DNA of 64,000 nt from Aegilops tauschii subsp. strangulata (Eukaryota > Streptophyta > Magnoliopsida > Poales > Poaceae): contig NC_053035.3 in the NCBI RefSeq assembly GCF_002575655.3, forward strand, positions 375,697,792 through 375,761,791, read 5' to 3'. The position numbers were made by a program, and so were the translations under genes. Each line of letters starts with the position of its first letter. Position 1 is the stretch's first letter. Below the pieces are notes generated by a model. It did not search any database, was not told the DNA's origin, and saw only the letters and a program-made list of their open reading frames with translations. Below, piece by piece: positions 1 to 11,680 of the stretch.

Positions 1-319
1 GTAGAATTGGAGTTCCAGAAGTATTCGAAAAAGTCATATTACTACAGACTGTTCTGTTTTGACAGATTCTGTTTGTTTTGTTTTGTGTGCTTATTTTGAT
101 GGCTCTATGGTTTTCTTTGATGAGTTTTTGCCATAGAAAAGTTGGAATACAGTAGACATAATACAAAAAAAATAAGAATTGGTTTGATACAACACTTATA
201 GTAGTGATTTATTTTTCTTATACTAATGGATCTCACGGAGGTTTTGTTGAGTTTTGTGTGATTGAAGTTTTCAAGTTTTGAGTTATCTTACGATGGATGA
301 AGGAAGGATGCAAGAGCCT

Positions 320-405
320 AAGCTTGGGGATGCCCCGGCATCCCAAGCTATTATCCAAAAACGAGCAACCAACCAAGCTTGGGGATGCCCCCGAGTGGCA
401 TCCCC
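320..405 (+). repeat. Polypurine-tract-like hairpin cluster inside A
   Basis: Two copies of AAGCTTGGGGATGCC (from 320 and from 375) are each followed by a reverse-complement GGCATCCC arm, so each can fold into a hairpin. The core AGCTTGGGGATGC is identical to the terminal polypurine tract at 2127-2139. The cluster recurs at the equivalent place in copies 2 and 3. Confidence 0.75.
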
Positions 406-2126
406 GCTTTCTTCCAACAACTATCGGTATTTTACTCGAGGCTATATTTTAATTCGTCACATGATATGTGTTTTGCTTGGAGCATCTTGTATGATATGTG
501 TCTTTGCTTGTTTTATTTTTTGTTTTAATTCATCAACCCTTTGTGGACACACCTATTTGAGAGAGCCAAAATTATATCCTGACTTGTTAGAATTGCTCTC
601 TGTGCTTCACTTAAATCTTTTATGAGCTAGGACTTGCTCTAGTGCTTCACTGATATATTTTTGAGCATGGTGTGCTTTGTTATTTTTGAAGAAATGCTCT
701 CTTGCTTCACTTAGATTTATTTGAGAGTTAGTAAAATTTTGAAGAAATTCTCTTTTGCTTCACTTAAATTATTTTGAGAGAAAGAAAATTTGTTATGCTC
801 ATGATCTTCACTTATATTTTTTTGAGCTTATGAAAAGCAACACATGAAAATTAGTCCCAAAGTGATAGATATCCAAGAAGGATAAAGTAAAAAATGTCAT
901 GAAGATCATTGGCCAAAATAAACTTGATTCTTAGTAATATTTTTGAGATATGATGATGTGATATGTGAGTAATGTTGATGAGTAATTGTGCTCTAGTAAG
1001 AATATTGGTGTTAAGGTTTGTGATTCCCTATGCATGCACGAAAGTCAATAATCATGCAATGAAAATTATATCCTACTTGTGGTGCATTATTCGGTGTTAA
1101 TTATGCTTAATGCTTGCTTATGAGATTATTCGTTTCTTGGTTGGTCGCTTCTCAATCTTTTTGCTAGCCTTCACTCTGCACTAAGTATGGTCTCTACTTG
1201 TGCATCCAAAATCCTTTAAACCAGTTTTGCCACATGAGTCCACTATATCTACCTATATGCGGTATTCTTTTGTCGTTCTAAGCAAATTTGCATGTGCCAT
1301 CTCTAATTTTCAAAATAAACTTCTCTTTTGTGTGTTTGTTTCGCTCGCGGAATGGTAACGGGTGGCTAATATTTTCCATGCTCGATGTGTTATTCTCATG
1401 ATGAGTGTTTATTCACTTGTCATTGCACGAGAGTAAGGCAAAGGTCTTAGGGATGCCCAGTCCCGAAATGCAAAAATGAATTTACTTTATGTTGTCAAAT
1501 AATAAATTCCTTGGAAAGTGTTGGTATGGAGGGCACCCGTGGATACGGTTAGCCATGGAAAGTGAAAGTATGGAGGAAAAAGGAATAAACTTTATTTTCT
1601 ATTTGGGAACCGCCTATGGCATATCTAGCATGGAAAGTTTTCGGAACTCTGAGTCGTTTTCGTTGGTGGGATGGATACACCTCCCAAAATGTTTTTATCT
1701 CTAATTTTTTTCGCTTTGAGCTCTGGCACCTCTACAAATCCCTACTTCCCTCTGCGAAGGGCCTTTCTTTTACTTTATGCAATTTTTATTTTGAGTCTCC
1801 ATCTTCTCTCATAAAAAGCACCAACTAGGAGGCGATATGATCGTACTTAAGTATTGGGTGTAGCTAATATTCGAGTGTGTTTCGTGAATGGATCAATGTT
1901 TGAGCATGATGGGCTAGGGATAACTTGTTTTAGCATTGACATGGTTGCTTGTTGATATGCTTGAGTATCTAAATTATTATGTCAAAACTAGACTATTGCT
2001 TTGAATCACATAAAAGTCCAAATGTCCATGCTATAAAGAAAAGAATATGATATGACATGATAAAAAACACTCCACATAAAAAATTCTATTTTTATCACTT
2101 ACCTACTCGAGGACGAGTAGGAGTTC

Positions 2127-2139
2127 AGCTTGGGGATGC
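2127..2139 (+). promoter_or_regulatory. Polypurine tract of A (copy 1)
   Basis: AGCTTGGGGATGC lies immediately before the LTR. It is the expected site for plus-strand DNA priming during reverse transcription. The same sequence precedes the LTR at 41598-41610. Confidence 0.85.
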
Positions 2140-3739
2140 TGATACCTCTCCAACGTATCTATAATTTTTCATTGTTCCATGCTGTTTTATTATCAATCTT
2201 GGATGTTTTATAATCATTTTATAGTCATTTTTGGTACTAACCTATTGACATAGTGCCAAGTGCCAGTTGCTGTTTTTTCCATGTTTTTTACTTCGCAGGA
2301 AATCAATATCAGACGGAGTCCAAATGCAACGAAACTTCATGATGATTTTTTATGGACCAAAAGAAAGAAGTTGGGCCCCGGTTGCACCTAGGGGAGTCCC
2401 GAGGAGGGGACAACCCACGAGGGCGCTCCAGGAGGCCCAGGCGCGCCCTGGTGCGTTGGGCCCACCTCGGGTGCCCCCCGGACCGCCTCTTTGCTCTCTA
2501 AATACCCCAAAAATACCAGAACCCTAGATGCATCGACAAAATATTCATCCAGCCGCCGCAGAGTCCAGAACCACCAGATCCAATCTAGACACCATCTCGG
2601 ATGGGGTTCACCACCTCCATTGGTGCCTCTCCGATGATGCGTGAGTAGTTCTTAGTAGATCTTCAGGTCCGTAGTTAGTAGCTAGATGGCTTTCTCTCTC
2701 TCTCTCTCGCTGAATTCTCAATACAATGGTCTCTTGGAGATCCATATGATGTAACTCTTTTGCGGTGTGTTTGTTTGGATCTGTTGAACTTTGAGTTTAT
2801 GATCAGTCATATCTTTTTATATCCATGAAAGTTATTTGAGTTTCTTTGATCTCTTATATGCATGATCTCTTATAGCCTCGTATTTCTTCTCCGATATTTG
2901 GGTTTTGTTTGGCCAACTTGATCTATTTATCTTGCAATGGGAAGAGGTGCTCGGTAGTGGGTTCGATCTTACGGTGCTTGATCCCAGTGACAGAAAGGGA
3001 ACCGACACGTATGTATGGTTGCTACTAAGGATAAAAGGATGGGATCTATATCTAACACAATAGATAAACGGATCTTGTCTACATCATGTCATCATTCTTA
3101 TTGCATTACTCCGTTTTTCCACGAACTTAATACACTAGATGCATGCTGGATAGCGGTCGATGTGTGGAGTAATAGTAGTAGATGCAGGCAGGAGTCGGTC
3201 TACTAATCTTGGACGTGATGCCTATGTAATGATCATTGCGTGGATATCGTCATAATTATTTGAGGTTCTATCAATTGCCCAACAGTAATTTGTTTACCCA
3301 CCGTTTGCTATCTTTCTCGAGAGAAGCCACTAGTGAAACCTACGACCCCTGGGTCTTCTTTCTTATTTATTTGCTTGTGATATACTTTTCCTTTGCATTT
3401 TTATTCAAATCTATTAAACCAAAAATACAAAAAAAAATACTTTGCTGCACTTTATTTATTTGCGATATATTATTTCAATCTACTACAATTTTCTGGCATC
3501 GTTACCCGAAAGGGATTGACATCCCCTTTAACACGTCGGGTTGCGAGGTGTTGTTATTTTTGTGCAGGTGTTGTTTATGTTGTGTTGCTTGGTTCTCCTA
3601 CTGGTTCGATAACCTTGGTTTCTTCACTAAGGGAAATACCTATCGTCGCTGTGCTGCATCATCCCTTCCTCTTTGGGGAAATACCGACGTAGTCCTAGCA
3701 GACATGAGCTTTTCTGGCGCTATAGTCAGAGAACCATCA
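2140..3739 (+). mobile_element. 3' LTR of A, copy 1 (1600 bp)
   Basis: Starts TGATAC and ends CCATCA. The end is fixed because 5' LTR copies (38091, 57711) diverge from it at exactly this point, running on to a tRNA-Asp primer site, whereas this copy runs into host-like sequence. It contains a CT microsatellite near 2692-2711 and GC-rich stretches. The start carries one substitution (TGATACCTC, against TGATACGTC in copy 2). Open frames within it are not supported as genes. Confidence 0.88.
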
Positions 3740-4303
3740 CTCAGCATCTCTTGAATATGCATTAGTGCCCCTCTTATAAAAGTGTCTGCAATTTTTAGCA
3801 TGATGAGGTTGCAAGTTCTTTAATTATACCTATAATCCAGTGTATCTTATACGATAGTCTGAATCTTTTTTGCTGTTTGTAAAATGAATGCAAGTTTAGT
3901 ATGATGAAAATGCAAGTAATTTAAATAGTATGATCTTTGATGAATACACACTTTTTTTAAGTGAAACTTAGTATATGAACACCCCTGCATATTTTGTATG
4001 TTACTTTGGATTTTTTGCTGTTGTAGAATGTGTGCACATTTAGAATTTTGCGTTTGTAATGTATCCATTGATTTTTTTAGACTACGGATATTCAAGTGCT
4101 TTGCAGTAAGTAGTTGATGATATCAATAAATGCTAGTTTTATTTTTTTCTGCTCGCGTAATGTGTGTGCAAGTTTAGCTTTATGAGTATGCATCTTTTTA
4201 TTTTTATAACTGAATAACTATGCATATTAATACACCTGCACACTCCTACGGATATGATGCTTTTGTTGTTGTATAATGTATGCTTGCCATGCTATTTGTT
4301 GCC
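3740..4303 (+). other. Host-like intronic sequence between A and B (copy 1)
   Basis: No gene. A+T-rich sequence with a degenerate motif resembling GCAAGTTTAGTATGATGA at about 3788, 3890, 4033 and 4167. The first 37 bases closely match 11545-11581 upstream of the protease-like exons, so this is probably part of the same interrupted locus. The last five bases (TTGCC, 4299-4303) are the left target duplication of B. Confidence 0.6.
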
Positions 4304-5859
4304 TGATAATCCCCAAGTGCAGGGAATCATCGTAGCAATTCCCAAAGGTGGAAGTGATAAGTATGGAGTGTCCCACAAGGAGCTAAAGGTAAGATCAATA
4401 TTCTCTCAAGTCCTATCTGCCACTAATACGACTCTACGTACACCGAGCATTTGCTTCCAACTAGAAACGAGAAATAAAACTACGTTGTGGGTATGAAGAG
4501 GATAACTTTGTATGATATCGGAGAGCTAAAATATAAAAGTTGGTGATGTTATCATAAAGTTAGAATATATTACTAAATATTATAAATAGCAAGTGTGGAA
4601 TAATGATGGATCAGTGTGCGGAATTGTCCTAGGCAATTTTTAACAAGACCGGTAGTCGTCATTGCAAATTCATATGAGGGAGAGGCATAAGCTAACATAC
4701 TTTCTCTTCTTGGATCATATGCACTTATGATTGGAACTCTAGCAAGCATCCGCAACTACTAAAGATCATTAAGGTAAAACCCAACCATAGCATTAAAGCA
4801 TCAAGTCCTCTTTATTCCCATACGCAACAACCCCCTTACTCGGGTTTGTGTTTCAGTCACTCACCAACCCACTATAAGCGGATCATGAACGTATTGCAAC
4901 ACCCTACAGCGGGAATCCCTCACGCTTGCGCGACACATAGGGCACCATAGGACAGCACCAAAATAAAACATACAACTCGTACCAATGTAGATCATCAATC
5001 AACCCAAAGATAAAGGATATCTACTCAAAACATCATAGGATGGCAACACATCATTGGATCATAATATGTGGCATAAAGCACCATGTTCAAGTAGGGATTA
5101 CAGCGGGGTGCGGGAGAGTGGACCGCGTAAAAAGAGATGAGGATGGTGATGATGGTGGTGATGTTGATGAAGACGATCACCGCGGCGATGATTCCCCTCC
5201 CGATGGCACTCCGGCGCCACCGAGAGAGAGGAGGAGAGGTTCTCCCCCTTGTGCTTCCTCCTCCATGGCCTCCCCCTAGATGGGGAGAGGTTCTCCCTCT
5301 AGTCCTTGGCCTTCATGGCGATGATGGCCCCTCCGGGATCCTCCTCCATGGCCTTCGGTGATGATGGCCCCCTCCGGCAGGGTGCCAGAGAGGGCCTAGA
5401 TTGATTTCTCGTGGCTACAGAGGCTTGCGGCGGCGGAACCTCCGATCTAGGTTATTTTCTGGGGGCTTCTATATTTATAGGAATTTTTGGCATTGGTTTC
5501 ACGTCAGGGGGGTCTGCGAGTAGTCCATGAGGCACGGGCCCATGCCCAGGGGGGTGGGCGCGCCCCCCACCCTCGTGGATAGCCCGGGACTCTTCTGGCC
5601 CAACTCATTTTGCTCCAGGGGCTTCTTTTGGTCCATAAAAAATCAACAAAAATTGGCACGTCAATTGGACTCCGTTTGGTATTCCTTTTCTGTAAAACTC
5701 AAAAACAAGGAAAAAACAGAAGCTGGCACTAGGCTCTAATTTAATAGGTTAGTCCCAAAAAAAATGTAAAATAGCACATAAATGCATATAAAACATCTAA
5801 GATGGATAATATAATAGCATGAATACTTCATAAATTATAGATACGTTGGAGACGTATCA
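4304..5859 (-). mobile_element. 3' LTR of B, copy 1 (1556 bp)
   Basis: Bounded by TGATAATCC on the left and GACGTATCA on the right, that is TGATACGTC...GGATTATCA on the element strand. The length equals that of the intact 5' LTR in copy 2 (1556 bp). The GA-rich, GC-rich stretch at 5120-5400 gives spurious open frames in several frames. Confidence 0.9.
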
Positions 5860-5872
5860 GCATCCCCAAGCT
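5860..5872 (-). promoter_or_regulatory. Polypurine tract of B (copy 1)
   Basis: The plus strand reads GCATCCCCAAGCT, which is AGCTTGGGGATGC on the element strand, directly next to the 3' LTR. It is the same tract as in A. Confidence 0.85.
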
Positions 5873-8800
5873 TAATTCCTGCTCGTCCTCGAGTAGGTAA
5901 ATGATAAAAGAAATAATTTATGAAGTGTGAATGCTAGCAGGTGCACAAGTTTGATCAATGATAATTTCAATCACCTTTTCTAGCATCATTATATGTCATA
6001 ATAGTAGCTCATCTCATAAAACTTTTCATGATCAAGTAACAATCTATTCACATGTTAAAGTATAGATCATAAACTTTCTTGCAAACTAACAAACAATGCT
6101 CTTAGTCATCAAACAATTGCAATTCATCTTATTTTCAGGAAGGGTCTATGTCAGAGCTTTGATTTAGAAAACTCCACATACTCAACTATCATTTAATCTT
6201 TCGCAATTGCTAACACTCACGTGATATTTATGGGTTCAAAGTTTTAATCGGACATAGAGAAAGATAGGGGCTTATAGATTCGCCTCCCAACCTTTTACCT
6301 CAAGGGTAATGTCAACAATAATAGTTCATGATAACTTACATCCAATTGGATATATATATATCAGGATCTTTCCAACACAATGTGCTTGCCAAAGGATAAA
6401 ATGTAAAAAGGAAAGGTGAAGATCACCATGACTCTTGCATAAGGTAGAAGATAAAAGTAAAAGATAGGCCCTTCGTAGAGGGAAGCAGAGGTTGCCATGT
6501 GCTTTTAAGGTTGGATGCACAAAATCTTAGTGCAAAAGAACGCCACTTTATATTGCCTCTTGTGATAGAGACCTTTATTATGCAGTCCGTCGCTTTTATT
6601 TCTTCCATATCACAAGTTCGTACAAAGCTTATTTTCTTCGCACTAATATATCATACATATTTAGAGAGCAATTTTTATTGCATGCACCGATGACAACTTA
6701 CTTGAAGGATCTTACTCAATCCACAGGTAGGTATGGTGGACTCTCATGGCAAAACTAGTTTAAGGGATATTTGGAAGCACAAGTAGTATCTCTACTTGGT
6801 GCAAAGAATTTGGCTAGCATAAGGGGGGAAGGCAAGCTCAGCATGTTGGATGATCCATGACAATATACTTTATTTCGGATATAAGAAAACATAACCCATT
6901 ACGTTGTCTTCCTTGTCCAACATCAACCTTTTAGCATGCTATATTTTAATGAGTGCTCACAATTGCAAAAGATGTCCAAGATAGTATATTTATATGTGAA
7001 ATCCCTCTTCCTTCAATATTCTTTCATGAATTGTTCAAGTGACCAATTCTACGTTTGCTAACTTCCAACAAGTTTACTACCTATACTTATTATGTGTGAA
7101 GTCATTACTCCCCATGTTATAAGCATATGAAACTAAATTCAGATTTATGATATTCAATTTATTCAACCATTTACTCCTAGGATATACGTGAAGCACGGGA
7201 GTAAATGACAAACTACTCCGAAAGATATAAGTGAAGAACACTGAGTAGGCAAATAATTAACTAGCCATGGGAGGATTCTTTTTCATTCAAGATTTCAGAT
7301 CCAATGATTTTATTCAAACAGCAAGTAAAATTGAAAATACGCTCCAAGGAAAACACATATCATGTGACGAATAAAAATATAGCTCCGAGTAAGGTACTGA
7401 TAGTTTTGAAGATGAAAGAGGGGATGCCTTCCGGGGCATCCCCAAGCTTAGGCGCTTGAGTCTTCCTTGAATATTACCTTGGGGTGCCTTGGGCATCCCC
7501 AAGCTTAGGGTCTTTCCACTCCTTATTCTCCTCATATCGATATCTCACTCAAAGCTTGAAAACTTCAATCACACAAAACTTAACGGAACTTCGTGAGATA
7601 GGTTAGTATGATAAAGAGTAAACCATTCACTTTGGTACTGTCAAAGACAAGGTTCATAATTGTTCTCACACAATGCCTACTGTACCATACCATTTCTACA
7701 ATTTATATTGAGAAATATAAGCCATAGAAACTAGAAAACAAGCAAACTATGCAATGAAAACAGAATCTGTCAGAAACAGAACAGTCTGTAATGATCTGAA
7801 CAGCAACCATACTTCTGCTACTCCAAAAATTATGAGATAAATTGGTGGACGTGAGGAATTTATCTATTAATCTTCTGCAAAAAGAATCAACTCAAAAGAA
7901 CTCTTCTGTAAAAATGGTAGCTAATCCCGTGAGCACAAAGTTTCTGTTTTTTACAGCAAGATCACATCAACTCTCACCCAAGTCCTCCCAAAGGTCTTAC
8001 TTGGCACTTTATTGAAACAAAAAGCTATAAAACATGATTACTACAGTAGCTTAATCATGTAGACACACAAAAACAGTAAGGGTAAATATAGGGTTGTCTC
8101 CCAACAAGCGCTTTTCTTTAATGCCTTTTAGCTAGGCATGATGATTTCGATGATGCTCACATAAAAGAAAAGAATTGAAACATAAAGAGAGCATCATGAA
8201 GAATATGACTAGCACATTTGAATCTAGCCCACTTCCTATGCCTAGGGATTTTTTGAGCACATAATTTATAGGAACAAGAATCAACTAGCATAGGAAGGCA
8301 AAACAAGTATAACTTCAAAACTTTAAGCACATAGAGAGGAAACTTGATATTATTGCAAATCCTACAAGCATATATTCCTCCCTCATAATAATTTGCAGTA
8401 GCATCATGAATGAATTCAACAATATAACCATCACATAAAGCATTCTTTTCATGATCTATAAGCATAGAAATTTTTCTACTCTTCACATAAGCAGAATTTT
8501 TCTCATTCGGAATAGTGGGATCACTAATTCCTCAAGTTGACACTCCTCCAAACCCGCTTTAGATGATAGTATTATTCATACTGCAAAAGATATAAGTGAA
8601 GTTCATGGAGCATTCTACAATTAATATAGACTAACCAATATCCAAGCTCATTCTATAAAACCATACTCAAAAGATTTAAGTGAAGCACAAAGAGCATTCT
8701 ATAAGGTCATACTCAAAAGATATAAGTGAAACACATGAATCATTCTATAAATCAATTAGGGGCTATCTCATACTAGCATGGTTCTTGAAAAAAAAGAAAA

Positions 8801-9766
8801 ACACAAAGGACACAAATCATGTGAACAAAACAAAAATTGAGGTATACCGATATTTGTTGAAGAAGAAAGATGGGATGCCAACCGGGGCATCCCCAAGCTT
8901 AGATGCTTGAGTATCCTTTGAAATATTTACTTGGGGTGCCTTGGGCATCCCCAAGATTGAACTCTTGCCTCTCTTTATTCTTCTCATATTGATAGCTCCT
9001 CGATCTTCGAACACTTCATCCACACAAAACTTTAGCAAAAACTTGTGAGATCCGTTAGTGTAATAAAGCAAATCACTACCTTTAGGTACTGTAATGAACT
9101 CATTCTTTATTTATATTGGTGTTAAACCTACTGTATTCCAACTTCTCTATGGTTCATACCCCCCGATACTAGCCATAGATTCATCAAAATAAGCAAACAA
9201 CACACACAAAACAGAATCTATCAAAAACAGGACAGTCTGTAGTAATCTGAAAGTTTAGTATACTTATGTAACTTAAAAAATTATTACATAAATTTGAAAA
9301 ATTTGTACAAAAGTAATGTGCAGAAGGTTTTAGACCCATTTGACTTTCCAGTAAAAAATGTAAATTCATGCACTACAGCCAAAGTTTCTGTTTTTGTACT
9401 GCACATAGTAAACAAGCAATCTAATCATCCTAAAACCAAAGCTTGGCACATTATTTTTATAATACAATGGATATATACAAGGGGATAATTATTTACAGAG
9501 AAACTTCCATGAAAAATTCTACATTGTTACCGTGAGCATGAACACAAGTGCTCAAGGTCGACCCTCACTTCTTCAATGCATAACTTTCCAATCACTTCTC
9601 TTTTTGAAAAACTTTTAGGCATGATAGGAAAGTAAATTTTTTTGTAGTTTCATTCTTTTTTTTATGTTTCACCCACAACTAAACAGAAACAAAAAGGAAA
9701 AAACAAAATCTACTTAGTGAAGAAAGCAAACAAGCACACACGAGAATATCAACCCCACGCTATTGC
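5873..9766 (-). mobile_element. Internal region of B, copy 1, largely non-coding
   Basis: No protein domain is recognised apart from the decayed frame at 8157-8486. A diverged direct repeat is present: about 7420-8080 and about 8870-9470 share order and sequence, including hairpin-forming GGGGATGCC/GGCATCCCC pairs, a block similar to ACAGAATCTGTCAGAAACAG and a block similar to CAAAGTTTCTGTTTTT. The matching module occurs once in A (about 39060-39870). A TA-rich stretch lies at 6351-6362. Confidence 0.75.
8157..8486 (-). pseudogene. Decayed gag-region ORF of B, copy 1
   Basis: About 110 codons are open on the element strand, between the primer site and the GCGCTTGTTGGGAGGCAACC landmark, which is the position the gag-like ORF holds in A. 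The peptide contains SMLIDHEKNALCDGYIVEF and a hydrophobic Leu-rich stretch further on. Copy 2 reads on upstream for about 19 more codons; here a TTA to TGA change truncates that part. No ATG start is evident in either copy. I recognise it as a frequent Triticeae repeat-encoded peptide but cannot assign a function. Confidence 0.55.
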
Positions 9767-9784
9767 TCCCCGGCAATGGCGCCA
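9767..9784 (-). promoter_or_regulatory. tRNA-Asp primer binding site of B (copy 1)
   Basis: On the element strand it reads TGGCGCCATTGCCGGGGA, 10 bases inside the 5' LTR. It differs by one base from the site in A (TGGCGCCGTTGCCGGGGA), which matches the 3' end of plant tRNA-Asp as I know it. Confidence 0.85.
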
Positions 9785-9794
9785 GAAAAGAGCT

Positions 9795-11320
9795 TGATAA
9801 TCCCCAAGTGCAGGGAATCATAGTAGCAATTGCCAAAGGTGGAAGTGATAAGTATGGAGTGTCGAACCCACAAGGAGCTAAAGGTAAGATAAATATTCTC
9901 TCAAGTCCTATCTGCCACTGATACGACTCTACGTACACCGAGCGTTTGCTTCCAACTAGAAACGAGAAATAAAACTACGTTGTGGGTATGAAGAGGATAA
10001 CTTTGTATGATATCGGAGAGCTAAAATATAAAAGTACGTGCTGTTATCATAAAGTTAGAATATATTACTAAATATTATAAATAGCGAGAGTGGAATAATG
10101 ATGGATCGGTGTGCGGAATTGTCCTAGGCAATTGTTAACCAGACCGGTAGTCGTCATTGCAAATTCATATGAGGGAGAGGCATAAGCTAACATACTTTCT
10201 CTTCTTGGATCATATGCACTTATGATTGGAACTCTAGCAAGCATCCGCAACTACTAAAGATCATTAAGGTAAAACCCAACCATAGAATTAAATCATCAAG
10301 TCCTCTTTATTCCCATACGCAACAACCCCCTTACTCGGGTTTGTGTTTCAGTCACTCACCAACCCACTATAAGAGAATCATGAACGTATTGCAACACCCT
10401 ACAGCGGGAATCCCTCACGCTTGCGCGACACGGAGGGCACCATAGGACAGCACCAAAATAAAACATACAACTCGTAGCAATCTAGATCATCAATCAACCC
10501 AAAGACAAAGGATATCTACTCAAAACATCATAGGATGGCAACACATCATTGGATCATAATATGTGGCATAAAGCACCATGTTCAAGTAGGGATTACAGCG
10601 GGTGCGGGAGAGTGGACCGCGTAAAAGAGATGAGGATGGTGATGATGGTGGTGATGTTTATGAAGACGATCACCGCGGAGATGATTCCCCTCCCGACGGC
10701 ACTCTAGCGCAACCGAGAGAGAGGAGGAGAGGTTCTCCCCCTTGTGCTTCCTCCTCCATGACCCCCTAGATGGGGAGAGGTTCTCCCTCTAGTCCTTGGC
10801 CTTCATGGCGATGATGGCCCCTCCGGGATCCTCCTCCATGGCCTCCGGTGATGATGGCCCCCTCCGGCAGGGTGCCAGAGAGGGCCTAGATTGATTTCTC
10901 GTGGCTACAGAGGCTTGCGGCGGCGGAACTTCCGATCTAGGTTATTTTCTGGGGGTTTCTGTATTTATAGGAATTTTTGGCGTTGGTTTCACGTCATGGG
11001 GGTCTTCGAGTCATCCACGAGGCAGGGGCCCATGCCTAGGGGGGTGGGCATGCCCCCCACCCTCGTGGACAGCCTGGGACTCTTCTGGCCCAACTCTTTT
11101 GCTCCAAGGGCTTCTTTTGGTCCATAAAAAATCAACAAAAATTGGCACGTCAATTGGACTCCGTTTGGTATTCCTTTTCTGTAAAACTCAAAAACAAGGA
11201 AAAAACAGAAACTGGCACTGGGCTCTAGGTTAATAGGTTAGTCCCAAAAATCATATAAAATAGCATATAAATGCATATAAAACATCTAAGATGGATAATA
11301 TAATAGCATGAATACTTAGT
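9795..11320 (-). mobile_element. 5' LTR of B, copy 1, outer end deleted
   Basis: Matches the intact LTR at 49263-50818 in copy 2 until about 11320, where the terminal ~40 bp and about 130 bp of host flank are replaced by a short filler copied from nearby sequence. Confidence 0.87.
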
Positions 11321-11680
11321 ATGCATGATTTGCCATGATTTGCCAATTATCTCGAGGTTGTTTTGAAAATGCTTAGTATGCATGATTTGCCATGTATTAT
11401 TACATTTATTAATAGGACTTTTATTTTGTGCTATGTTTTTGTTTGCCATGATCACTATAGCATCTATGTATCATCCCTCCATTATGTCACCATGTTAACT
11501 CTGCTATCATGTATGCATAGTTTTCCCTTTTGCTGTTTGTTTCAGCAATCTCTTGAATATGCATTAGTGCCCCTCTTATATCATGATTTTTTTATCACAA
11601 TTTGAAGTTTCTGCACTTTCTTTTCAGCATCTTTTTGAATATGCATTATAGTGTTTTCACAGTTTTGTTATTTTTCTCAG
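11321..11680 (+). other. Repair scar and intronic sequence upstream of the protease-like exons (copy 1)
   Basis: No gene. The first ~25 bases (AGTATGCATGATTTGCCATG and a few more) duplicate sequence found about 50 bp downstream, and replace about 170 bp present in copy 2. The rest is A+T-rich sequence with several pyrimidine-rich acceptor-like sites. A segment at 11545-11581 matches the start of 3740-4303. Confidence 0.65.

Larger units (their letters stand above)
1..2139 (+). mobile_element. Element A (Athila-like) internal region, 3' part, copy 1
   Basis: Non-coding 3' portion of the internal domain of a plus-strand LTR retrotransposon, cut by the window edge. It ends in a polypurine tract directly before an LTR starting TGATAC. 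Open frames here are short and unconvincing, and I see no protease, reverse transcriptase, RNase H or integrase motif. A-type repeats of TGCTTCACTT spacing occur at 600-830. The family resembles Sabrina/WHAM, but the name is unverified. Confidence 0.85.
4304..11320 (-). mobile_element. Element B (Athila-like, non-autonomous), copy 1, right LTR truncated
   Basis: Minus-strand LTR retrotransposon. On the plus strand it reads: 3' LTR 4304-5859, polypurine tract 5860-5872, internal region to 9794 with a primer site at 9767-9784, then 5' LTR from 9795. The outer end of the 5' LTR has been deleted near 11320. The internal region of about 3.9 kb has only a degenerate short frame and no recognisable pol, so the element would depend on enzymes from elsewhere. 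The intact equivalent in copy 2 is 7052 bp with TTGCC target duplications. Confidence 0.9.

Noticed and set aside
2692..2711. CT microsatellite in the A LTR, shorter in copy 2.
   Set aside because: Ordinary length variation in a simple repeat; no regulatory context visible.
5120..5400. Asp/His-rich or Pro-rich frames in the B LTRs (also 10620-10900, 44590-44830, 50090-50340).
   Set aside because: They arise from GATGATGGTGGTGATG-type simple sequence inside the LTR and lack coding context.
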